Shown in pieces: positions 47,992 through 57,991 of a DNA stretch of 64,000 nucleotides. The notes below the pieces were generated by a model that saw only the letters and a list, made by a program, of their open reading frames with translations, ran no database searches and had not been told where the DNA came from. Numbering within the stretch: the stretch's first letter is position 1; each line of letters begins with the position of its first letter. The translations under genes and the position numbers were made by a program. The stretch covers positions 15,016,392-15,080,391 of the forward strand of contig NC_067203.1 of NCBI RefSeq assembly GCF_026262505.1. The letters are read 5' to 3'. The stretch comes from Trichomonas vaginalis G3 (lineage: Eukaryota > Parabasalia > Trichomonadida > Trichomonadidae).

Positions 47992-50835
47992 ATGAGTCTT
48001 ATTAGTGCAATTACAGGTAATATCAATGGTCTTAAGAACTTCATTACAGAAATTCTTGAGTGTCAATCCAAGGAACAAGAAGTTGCTCGTGTTAAGAAAG
48101 AACTCGCAAAGATTCGTCAGAGTTTCGGCAAGTCAGGCCTTAATGGTTACAGCCGCAAGAAATATGTTGCTAAACTTCTTTATATCCACCTTCTTGGCTA
48201 CTCATTTGACTTCGGTTTCCCTCAAATGGTCGAATTAGTCGCTTCTAATGTATTTTCTGAAAAGCAGATCGGTTACATCACACTTGGTGTTTACTTAAAT
48301 GGCAACTACGATCTTGTTACAATGTTCATTGAACATTTCCGCAAAGAAATTCGTAACCAAGAAAATGAACCAGGCCAGTGCCTTGCTATTGCTGCCGCTG
48401 CTAATATCGGTGGTCGTGAAATCGCTGAAGCACTTTCAGGCCCAATTCTTCAAGCATTAATCAATCCAAAGAATTCTGATTTTGTCAAGAAGACAGCATG
48501 TCTTGCACTTTGCCGCCTTTACCGTGAAACTCCTTCCGTCATCCAGCTCGAGCCCACATTCGTCGAAGGTCTCAATCAGCTTTTATTCAGCATGAATTAC
48601 GGTGTTCAGCTTTCTGCTGCTTCACTCATCTTGATTCTCCTTCAGCGTTATTCCGATAAGATGGCTCTTGTCCTTCCAACAGCTCTCATGCAGCTCGGAA
48701 AAATTTTCTTCGATGGAACTATTTCTCCAGACTATCTTTACGGTCGCAACCCAGCTCCATGGCTTATTCTCAAGTACATGCGTATTCTCCAGTACAAGCA
48801 GAACTGGGATGAGTCCGAAACAGACAGAATCAACAGAATTCTCGATACTTGCCTCCAGAAGACAGATGTTTCCCTTTCAGCTAAGGAAGTTCACTCCAAC
48901 CTCATCTTACTCTTCGAAGCAATCAACTTCATTATCGCTCGCCAATTTTCAAATCAACTTATGTAGCGTTCTGCTTCAATTCTTGGTGGATTCCTTAACG
49001 CCAAGCTTTCTAACGTTCTCTACTTAGCTCTCGAATCGCTTACACGCCTTGTACAAGCCAATCCTTCGATCATTCCATCTCTTGATCAACACAGACAGAC
49101 ACTTTACCTTGCTCTTCGCGATCCAGATAACTCCATCCGCCGCAGAACACTTTCTTTACTCTTCGCTGTCTGCACAAAAGAGTCAGCCGAAGAAATCGTT
49201 CACGAGCTCTTGAACTATCTCAGATTCGCCGATATTTCAATGAGAGAACCTCTCTGCCTCAAGATTGCCGTCATGGCCGAGCAATTTGCAGAAGATCCTG
49301 CTTGGTTTGTTGATGTTGTTCTTCAACTAATCACAATGGCTGGCGATGAGTGCTCCGATGGTGTCTGGCATCGTGTTATCCAGGTTGTTTCCAATGTACA
49401 GTCACTCCAGAGATATGCAACAATGACATCTTTCGGATCAATGTGCTCAAACAACCCACACGACAGACTTATCGCTCTCACAGCACAGCTTGTTGGTGAA
49501 TATATCCAAATTATCGATATCAGACCAGAAGAAGTCATCAAAGAGTTCATTGCCAAGTACAAAGTTGCATCTGACATTTCCAAGGGCATTATTATCACTG
49601 CTCTTGCTAAGATTGGTGCTAAGTATCCACCAGGCAGACCAGCAGTCTTAGAATTCATCCAAACTTTAACTTCATCAACAAATATCGACATTCAACAACG
49701 CGCAATCGAATATATTACAATACTTAATGCTCCACCACAAGTCATACAAGCTGTTTTCAAGCCAATTCCACCGTTTGAGAACAAGAAATCTTCATTATTA
49801 CGTAAAGTCATGCTCGAACAGGCCGAAGATGGCCTCGAAGAGGAAGATGAAGAGGACAACAACGAAGAAGACCCATCGAAGTTCGTTACACAGCTTCCTA
49901 CAAAGGCAGCACCAGCATCAGCAGCTCCTGCAGCCGCTCCAGCCCCAGAACCAAAGAACAACGCCGACGCAATGGATCTTCTTGGCCTTGGCGCTCCAGC
50001 AGCAGCTCCAGCCCAACCGAAACCAGTTGCAAAACCAACAGATTTCGGACTTGGAGCTCCAGCAGCACCACAGAACGCTGTTTCAGACTTACTCAGCTCT
50101 GCACCTGTTGCAATTGTTCCTGCACCTCTTAATAACAAAGAAGCCATTAAGAAACACTTTTTGGCAAACGACCAAGGTCTTTGTTTCGAAGATTCGAACA
50201 TTGCTGTCAATCTTTCGATCCAAGTCAACCATCCAAACGCCATTTTATCATTCAATATACAGAATAAGACAGGTGGAATCCTTACAAACGTTGGAGTTCA
50301 CATTCCTCCTGTTCCTTTCCTTGCCGTTCAATCGAAACCAGGAGCTCCTCAAATCAACCGTGGAGAAATGACTGTTTACCAATTCGCTTTGAGAGTCAGA
50401 CAGCCATTTATCGATCCACCATCTTATACACTTAAATACACATGGAATGAGCAGAGCCACAACGAAGTCTTGGATTTACCTTTCAACATTTTCAAGTTCA
50501 CTGCTCCATTCAACATGGATTACAACAACTTCTTCGCTCGTTGGGGACAGTTGACTTCTCCTGCACAACAGGCAACAACATCATTCAATCCAGTCGGAGA
50601 TCCAACAAACCAGATGAAGCAGATTATGACATCTGTTTTGGAAGTTCCTGTTTTGCCATTGCAAGTTCCACCAGGAAATGTCTGCGGCGCTGGAATTATC
50701 AATGCAGAAGGTGGCGTTTTGGGAATTTTGTGCAGATTCTTCGTGGAAAATGGCAAATGCAACGTTCAGATCAACGGAACGTCACCACAAATCACTGCTG
50801 CAGTTCAGAAGGTTCTTGATTTATACTTCAAATAA
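47992..50835 (+). CDS. AP-2 complex subunit alpha (alpha-adaptin), interrupted by one in-frame TAG
   Basis: One frame of 947 codons from ATG 47992 to TAA 50833-50835, close to the usual 940-980 aa, broken only by TAG at 48964-48966 (codon 325). Trunk: helical solenoid from MSLISAITGNINGLKNFITE through KKYVAKLLYIHLLGYSFDFG, with the family words LALESL, WFVDVVLQLITMAGDE and VWHRVIQVVSN. Hinge (about 600-710): acidic then Ala/Pro-rich. Appendage (about 715-947): beta-sandwich and platform, KKHFLANDQGLCFEDSNIAV to LYFK. Codon use is richer in C-ending codons than its neighbours, typical of a highly expressed gene. AP-2 alpha recruits clathrin and cargo at the plasma membrane. With the stop read literally, only half the trunk is made. 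Confidence 0.85.
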
Positions 50836-51946
50836 AAAAATATTTCTTTTGAAGGATTTTCTGAAATGCCATGTTTTTTTTTCTCGTTCTCAATTTTTTC
50901 CCTTACATTTTGACATTGCCTTTCAAAAAGTTGAATACATGTAAAGATGTAATTTGTTGCTAATCGAATCAGAAAAATTTAACTACAAACAATAATATCA
51001 ACATTTCATACGGATCTTAATGAGGACGTCACTTTTCCGGAAATTTTTCAATACTTTTACAAATCGAAATGTTGTCTAATGGCCTAAAATAAGTGTTTTT
51101 CGCAATTAATAAGTGATTTGTGAGAGGTAGGGCAACGATAGGTCAAAAAGGCTTCTCTGATAGATTTCCTTGCCTTTTGGATATGCTATAATATATAGCC
51201 TAGCATGATAGGATATGATGTTAAAAGTTAGAACATAACTTAGGATCTTGAGAAAAATGAAAAACAAAAATTACATAAAAAAAGAAAAAATTTATCTAAT
51301 TTGTTTTTTTGGACCGAATAAGTAATTTTATTGAATTTCAATACGACACATAGATTTTATTATTAGTAATAAATATAATGGTTTACTATTAACAAGGAAC
51401 CTAAACTAATGAAAATTTGATTTCAAATATTGTATATGATTATCATAGATTACCAAAATATATTGCTATTTATGAGGATATAATATTGATTATTAGTAAA
51501 TCGTATAAATTTAATAAATATACCATGAATATTGAATGAATTTCTTGATTCATAGGGGTAAAACGCGCTTTTATATGATTTAGACAGAGAATTTATGAGA
51601 TGTAAATAACACAATAAAGGTTTATATTGAATATTTTCTAAAAATAAATCGAAATTATAAAAAACAATACATTTATTCCTTGAAACTACTTGGACAAATA
51701 TGAAACAAGCATTCAGGCAATACTTTTGAGACTTCAACGCATCTGATAATTTTTATATAACTTCACCTCTTATGCTTAGAGTGGAGGTATTGAGATCGTA
51801 TAAGTATAGATGAGCTCACATTCAGATATGATGTGTGAACTTCTGTTTTCACTGCAATTTTGAATCAGAATAAACTCAAAACAAGAATAAAATGATATAC
51901 TCATTCTCTAAATGTGTTCGAGATTTAAAGTTGTATGAATAAAACG

Positions 51947-51995
51947 ATTCATCTTTCGAAGCCTCCCATTTAATGAGAGACTTCGAAAGATGAAT
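51947..51995. repeat. 49-bp near-perfect palindrome
   Basis: ATTCATCTTTCGAAG (51947-51961) pairs perfectly with CTTCGAAAGATGAAT (51981-51995). The 19-nt centre also pairs at 7 of 9 positions around T51971, so the stem runs almost to the middle with two mismatches. An extruded cruciform or long RNA hairpin is possible. Confidence 0.8.
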
Positions 51996-52145
51996 GTATT
52001 CATGTAGATGAAATACTATATATGACCATGTGTGATACTAAAGATATCAAAATGTTCATTTTTAAGTGCAATAGAAGGGTTATCTCTCGTAAAATCTCAA
52101 TTTAAGGAAGATTTAGAAAGAACTCCTTTCCTAAGTAGATAGTGT

Positions 52146-52415
52146 GTGGTTTCTGTCTTTTGGTTGATCAGGAACTATGAAATTAAGTCGGACAGAAAGA
52201 AGTTCTTTCCAAAACAGACTCCAAATGAGTTGTTCGAAAAGAACTTCCTTCTGTATATGGATAATTGTAGTTACCGCACTGAAGTATGTGATTGTGATGA
52301 TGGAGTTCTCGATAAATCTAAAATCGGATTAAGATTAATTGAAAACTCAAGTAATTCTTTGAAATCTTGTGTTGTCTGGCACTATAATAACCAAAGAATG
52401 AGAATATTATGTTGA
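52146..52415 (+). pseudogene. possible gene remnant between two hairpins
   Basis: About 90 codons without an ATG until codon 40 but with protein-like composition (KKFFPKQTPNELFEKNFLLY, CDCDDGVLDKSKIGLRLIEN), unlike the neighbouring translated AT-rich noise. Stops precede it closely. No family recognised. It lies between the palindrome at 51947 and the hairpin at 52422. Low confidence. Confidence 0.25.
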
Positions 52416-52421
52416 ATGATG

Positions 52422-52466
52422 AGTACGTGTGCTCGGCATTCGCCGAGCAATTGAGTTTAACGTACT
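52422..52466. repeat. nested hairpin TGCTCGGC / GCCGAGCA
   Basis: Inner stem TGCTCGGC (52430-52437), loop ATTC, GCCGAGCA (52442-52449), perfect 8 bp. Outer arms AGTACGT (52422-52428) and ACGTACT (52460-52466) also pair, with an unpaired stretch on the 3' side. GC-rich in AT-rich surroundings. Confidence 0.7.
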
Positions 52467-54431
52467 ATGAAAAGTGATAAATTTGGGCTTTTTTTCCTAG
52501 GGTTATGATCTCTTCCTTTCTGCTCAATACGACAGAAATGAAAGAATGAATTTGTACTCCCTAATTGATTACTACAATCTGTATCTATCTTTAACATAGA
52601 ATTAGCTGCATTGTGATTTATACTCCAGAATTATTCAATTTAAGATCAACCTCGTAAATTTTAATCATATTGCACCAATACTCCTACGTTGAGATAAGAA
52701 CATGATTATACATACCAAAGCCCCATATTAAAAATCAAAATTTAGCACCTCCATTATGCAACCACATTATTCGTCGCAAATAAGTATATTTACGCATATT
52801 ATGATGCATATTCACACAACTCGTATACATGAAAAGTTATTAAAATCAGACAAAATTATTGCAATAAGGAAAAAAAAACAACTTTATTATATATGTTAGT
52901 AATGAATTACAAATATTTCTACAAAGAATGCTCAATACTTCATATAATCTTCGAATATTTCTTATTACAAGTTAATACATTTTGACTCGAACATGATAAA
53001 CAAAAGCTGACACGCTGATTACTACATTTATGAAAATATAGTACGTTTCCATTCATCTGTTTACTTGTTTTTGTTGGAATAAAATCATTTTTTTTTTCTT
53101 TCATGAAATAAGAATTTTGCTGTGAAAGCAATATCTCTAACAATAATTAATACATTACATCAACTCTGGAATGAGTATTTATCAAATATGATATCAAAAT
53201 CAAAAATTAGTTGTTTTTTATGAGTAACAACGATGTAAATTGATTATTTGACTAATTATCAAATACTTTGATTTTCCAAATTTTTTTCGAAATTGATTTT
53301 TTTCATGTGAAAATTCAAATTGTTTAATTTCATTTTTGAAATTTTGAATTTTTTTTGGAATTTTGAGTTGATCAATTCAGCAGAATTGATAATGCTATTG
53401 CTTTAGGGCATACCACAAGGTGATGAATAAAAGGTGAACATTAACAAATTATTTTAAATCACAAATATCATCCTCATCAACTTTAATTCTAAAAAGAACT
53501 GTACTGAATTATGAAAATGCATGATTTACATTATTAAAATCTTTGAATGAAAATAGTACAAGATAAGTTTTTATTCATTTTTAATTAGATTTAAACGAAA
53601 AACTACTCCATATTAAAATTTAAGTCGAGAAATCGTATTTTGTTCTTATTTGTTAGCATTTTGTAGACATTCTAATCTTGAATTAATTTGTTACATGATA
53701 TTATTAACAAATTTAACTGAAAAAATATGTTAATATGGAATAAACCATGATTATATAAGCTATCAATGCTATATATACATATGTAAAAGATTCATATTAA
53801 CTCAATTAACAAAAATGATAGATTTTCATAAAGGTTCAATCTAGGTTCGTCCGAAAATTTTGATTTTTATATAGAAGACATAGTTTCATATACATAATTA
53901 AATTTTCAAACAAATTTGATCATACCATTTATTAAGCAGGATAGTATATTAATTACTATCAGTATAAAAATATAAAAATGATTATATTTAATTATTGCAT
54001 AATTTAGTCAAAGAGTTATAAGCCTCAAGTGATCGTTATCACCTTCAATGCACGTATACTTTATTGATTCATAGATATTTAATCTATGTTTGACATGTTG
54101 TTGTCGTCATTCGTTTTGTTTCCATTCTTCCTAAGTTAGAATTAGAGAATACACCATCCACATCATCTAATTTGGTCCTCAGCGATAGATTGGTTCATTT
54201 TGGAGGAGTCCCATCAGACAGTTTTCGAGCACCAAATATCAAATTTTAATGTATACAAATCTTTAGTGATTTATCTCTTTTATGATGAGTAAAAGGTTTC
54301 TGCTCATCAACATTTGATTTCCGACATATATGATTTCTAATTGCAATTATTTACTTTCTTTTTATAATCTAACTCTGTGACTCATACCATAAATTAATTA
54401 TTGGAAAGTGTCAATATGTTTGGCACAACGC

Positions 54432-55172
54432 ATGGCGGAAGATACCAAACCATGCAGGGAATATGATACGTTTAAGATCTCCGAACTTTTTTTCCAAAAA
54501 TTTTCTATCGTTGCCCTACCTCTGATTTGTGTTTTACTCTCAATATTTCTGATTTTGAATACTTTTCCGACGTTGTCAGTATTTTTTGTTGAGATGTTTT
54601 TCCTTCTTATATTGCAGTTCTCTCTTATAAGAAGTTATCAAAACAAAGAAGATTTGAAGTCAGTAAGTAAAAAGAGGGAAGCTACTCGCTCCTCTTCTTC
54701 TGATTCATATTTTTATTGGTTTCTTATTGTGTTACTTCTTTCTCCATTTTATGCCTGCTATTATTGTTACAAGAAGAGAATATGTTGCTGCGCTTGCTGC
54801 GCTTGCTGCAGGAAAGAAGAGTCTTCTTCTTCAAGCAATGCAAACAAACTTAATAATATTACAAATCAAAGTTTGATCCCACCAACTCCCCAGTATTATG
54901 ACCAACCAAATCCAAACCAAGCTCAATACCCCTATCCATCTCAACCATACTCACCCGAGCCATATTCACAAAAGGGTCCAAATCCTCCTCCATATATCCC
55001 ACAGCAACCTCCAGTTGATAATCAGTACCAACAACCTCCACCACAGGCAACATATTATAATCAGCCAGTTGCTCCACAACAACCAGTCAATAATTATCAA
55101 CCTCCACCACCAACAAATAGTAACCAATATCCACCGCAAATTCCACCAGAATCAAATCCTTATGATTTGTAA
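54432..55172 (+). CDS. membrane protein with Cys cluster and Pro/Gln-rich PPxY tail
   Basis: 246 aa from the ATG at 54432 (MAEDTKPCREYD); codons upstream in frame lack an ATG. Two hydrophobic stretches at about 20-62 (IVALPLICVLLSIFLILNTF, VFFVEMFFLLILQF) and one at about 92-110 (FYWFLIVLLLSPFYACYYCY) suggest three membrane segments. The last is followed by RICCCACCACCRK, a likely multiply palmitoylated cysteine patch. The ~110-residue tail is Pro/Gln/Asn/Tyr-rich with a PPPY motif, a WW-domain ligand type used to recruit ubiquitin ligases. Possibly a trafficking adaptor; function inferred only from these motifs. Confidence 0.7.
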   Translation: MAEDTKPCREYDTFKISELFFQKFSIVALPLICVLLSIFLILNTFPTLSVFFVEMFFLLILQFSLIRSYQNKEDLKSVSKKREATRSSSSDSYFYWFLIVLLLSPFYACYYCYKKRICCCACCACCRKEESSSSSNANKLNNITNQSLIPPTPQYYDQPNPNQAQYPYPSQPYSPEPYSQKGPNPPPYIPQQPPVDNQYQQPPPQATYYNQPVAPQQPVNNYQPPPPTNSNQYPPQIPPESNPYDL

Positions 55173-55569
55173 TAAAAGATTTATATTTTCAAATGAATTG
55201 ATAGAAAGAATTCAATTTTCGGACCCCTATGGTCGAAAATTATATGATACCTAGTACAAATATAATGCAAGTGCTAAAATCTAGGAACTGGAGAAAAGGT
55301 TTACAAAAAATACGTTAATCGTTCGATATACTAGAGTCAAAATCTCGAGCACAAAAGTAACATTGAATACTTGTAACTATAGAATTTCCATGTAAACTAT
55401 TCATTTCTATCGTTTTTTTAGTCCACATTTCCTCACTCTCGATTTTACTCATAAAAATATTACAAAATCACTATACAATATATAAAATATATATTTATAT
55501 GGTTAAAACAATGTTATTTTTGCGAGATTTCATCTGAAATTAAAATTAGGGATTTTTTGAATTTTGAAT

Positions 55570-56621
55570 AAGGGTTTCGTTTTGCGAAAAAACGTACAAT
55601 ACGCAATTTCGCTAAAAAAACATTTAGCTAGCAATTTCGACCTTTGACTCCACTCAAGACGTCACTTTTTTAATTTTGCGGTATCATATTTTTGGAAAAT
55701 CTTTATGAATATTATATAAAAAGTCTCTTTAATATCTATATTTCATATTTTTATCGATTTTTAAAGTTTTTGCGAAAAGTATTCAATTATTTTTGCTATT
55801 TGGTCGGGTAAATGTCAGATTTGCGACATTTTCTGATATGATATTCAGATTCTACGTTGATAATAATGCTTATAGAACCCTCTTGCTATTGTGTCAAAAT
55901 TGCGAAACCGATAGCAAAAATATCTCGCAATATCAAAATTGAGATATTGAGTGAATTATGCATTATAGAGATTAAAAATCTGATTTGTGAAAACATCTCA
56001 TCAGTTTCTAGCTAATTCAAAAATCTTTACTATCTTATTCGATTAAAATGAAAAGGGAATAGTTTCATTATGCTTTAAATGACAGCCTTATAATATAATC
56101 ATAGTTTTCGCTCAATATGCAGCATTTTTTTTTCGAAATCTATGGTCAATATCCTAAATACTGATTGCTTTGCATTCATATCTCTTACATTTTCTATACC
56201 CACATCACTATTCATTGCTATTCCTATCTTTTTCATTTTTGTTTGTTTCTCATAATTTCTCAAAAAACATAATAACTTGATATTTGTAAATATCATACTT
56301 TATAACGTAAATAAGAACTTGACCTATTAAGAAAAGCAGTAATGAAAAGAAAATCTGAAATTCATAAAAATTACAAGTTTCTGATGACAATTAGCTTAAT
56401 TAAACCAGGTACAAGATTATATAATTGTATTTTCTATCCAATTATCCATATAATATCTTATCCAGAAAAAATAACTTGATCAATACCAAATGATTTTTTA
56501 ACTAGTAAATAAAGTATTTTCTTTACACACACATTGTATATCATAGTTTTTTTTTGGTTGCGCAAAACATCCAAAAACAAATATGCTATAAAAGTGACAA
56601 TTTTAGCAAAACGAAACCCTT
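55570..56621. mobile_element. 1.05-kb non-autonomous or decayed DNA transposon with terminal inverted repeats
   Basis: Left end AAGGGTTTCGTTTTGCGAAAA and right end (read inward) AAGGGTTTCGTTTTGCTAAAA match at 20 of 21 positions. ATTTTGAAT precedes the left end and ATTTTGAAC follows the right, an 8-of-9 direct repeat fitting a 9-bp (Mutator-like) or 8-bp target duplication; a TA (mariner-type) duplication is the alternative reading. I see no transposase in the interior, only AT-rich DNA with repeated gcgaaa/ttcgca words. MULEs and mariners are both known in trichomonads. Confidence 0.7.
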
Positions 56622-57344
56622 ATTTTGAACTAAAATTTGTGATTAGCAAATATTGAATAATCGATTGGAATATGAAAGAAATACTTTAAAATTGAATAGA
56701 ATGTGCCGATAGAATTTTTCTCACAATTTTAAAAAGTTGTTCAAATCCTATTTTTGATTGAGTTTTTGCAATTGTTATATATCAAGTGACAAGCTAAAAA
56801 TAAAATTTTTGTTGCACTACTATTTTTGCAACAATTTGTAAATTACGTGCATCCCTTGTATTCCAGTGATCAACATCGAGATTACATATTGTAAGAAATC
56901 CTTTTGAAGTAGATCTCTATTTGAATTCAAATTCGGACAGTCTATTTCATGTTGCTTCGTGAGAATGTATATAATTTACAATGTGAATATTATATAATTG
57001 ATTCTGTATAAATAAGTAATTATGCTTTAGGAAACTGCTCGGCATTGCATGAGATCTAATCTTATAATAATTTTTTAGATATGTTGAAATATGTAATATT
57101 TAGCTTCAATATCATTTATTATGGTGTGTCTTTGCTGTTTTTTTGATATTGGATATCAATGACTCTTCTGTGAACGAAAAAATCATATAAATCATTAAAT
57201 TCTAAACGTAAGCGAAACTCATTCAATTTATTGTTAGAATCAAATCTATTTTAAAATTGAGCTATTCGTTAAATCACAAAAGGATACTTTATATTTTTAG
57301 TCAAAATTTGTTGATAGGAGCTTATTGGCGCAATCTCATGTTCT

Positions 57345-57546
57345 TCCTGGAAGCAGCGCACAGACCAGTCAGAAGCGCTCCTTCCAGGACCAGAAAGACT
57401 AGAAGGGGGCCCTGACCTTGAGAAAGGACCCCCTTCCAGGTCTTTCTCCAAGGAACATTGTGCCATTGTGGGAGACATGCAGAGGCAATGTCTCCCAGAA
57501 TGATACATTGCGACCAACACGAGTGAATGGGACACTCTATTCTTTC
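57345..57546. repeat. hairpin-array element, copy 3 (four hairpins)
   Basis: Four consecutive hairpins in about 200 bp. (1) TCCTGGAAGCAGCGC (57345-57359) with GCGCTCCTTCCAGGA (57375-57389), one mismatch. (2) AGAAAGAC (57392-57399) plus AAGGGGG (57403-57409) with CCCCCTT (57429-57435) plus GTCTTTCT (57440-57447). (3) Hairpin A, CATTGTGGGAGACAT (57464-57478) with ATGTCTCCCAGAATG (57488-57502), one mismatch. (4) Hairpin B, GACCAACACGAGTG (57512-57525) with CACTCTATTCTTTC (57533-57546), partly decayed. Hairpins 3-4 are copies of those at 29000-29082. The tract is the most GC-rich non-coding stretch I notice in the window. Confidence 0.85.
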
Positions 57547-57991
57547 AATTTTCTCATTAATATTTTATCTTTTTTTATTAGATCAATAAATAAACTCTTT
57601 TAATGTTCACAATTACATAAATCCATATGAATCAATTCGCTATTTATTTACTCTCTAATTTTAATAGCTTTTTTGAATCTTGCAATCTAAATAATTAATA
57701 TATGCAGGTCATTTTATTTTTTTTCTTAATTACATTATATATAATAATAGATTATATGTCCAAATCGAACAAATTGTGAATTTTTACTTTTGAATGGTAT
57801 TCAAATTTACCCTCTCCTAAGAAAATGCCCCAACAATAAATAAGAGTTTTGATCATTTCTTTAGATCAATGAAAAATTTTCCTACCAAATTAAGGTCAGG
57901 TGAGTGGGGCTTCCAGGCGCGTTGCGCCCTCTAGCCCATAAGAAATTTTTGTTTAGATTAAAATTCAAATTTTTATTCTGAAATGTTTGCT

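Larger units (their letters stand above)
50836..54431. other. 3.6-kb gene-poor region with hairpins and a gene remnant
   Basis: No intact gene. It holds a 49-bp near-palindrome (51947-51995), a possible coding remnant (52146-52415), a nested hairpin (52422-52466) and a 19-bp inverted copy of part of the next gene (51123-51141). GACGTCACTTTT near 51027 recurs near 55659. Other open frames are short and Phe/Ile/Asn/Lys-only. Confidence 0.6.
55173..57991. other. 2.8-kb intergenic region with a TIR element and a hairpin array
   Basis: Holds the inverted-repeat element at 55570-56621 and the four-hairpin array at 57345-57546. The remainder is AT-rich without a supported gene. GGGCTTCCAGGCGCGTTGCGCCC near 57907 is another small hairpin (GGCGC/GCGCC). 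Confidence 0.55.

Noticed and set aside
49692-50371. Frames on both strands over the AP-2 alpha hinge
   Set aside because: Ala/Pro- and Gln-rich low complexity opens all frames; only the adaptin frame has conserved domains.
51450-53143. Several 60-95 codon frames in the gene desert
   Set aside because: No protein-like pattern, no initiator; consistent with chance in AT-rich DNA.
57269-57535. Minus-strand frame across the four-hairpin array
   Set aside because: Its only unusual feature is GC-rich composition, fully explained by the hairpin stems.
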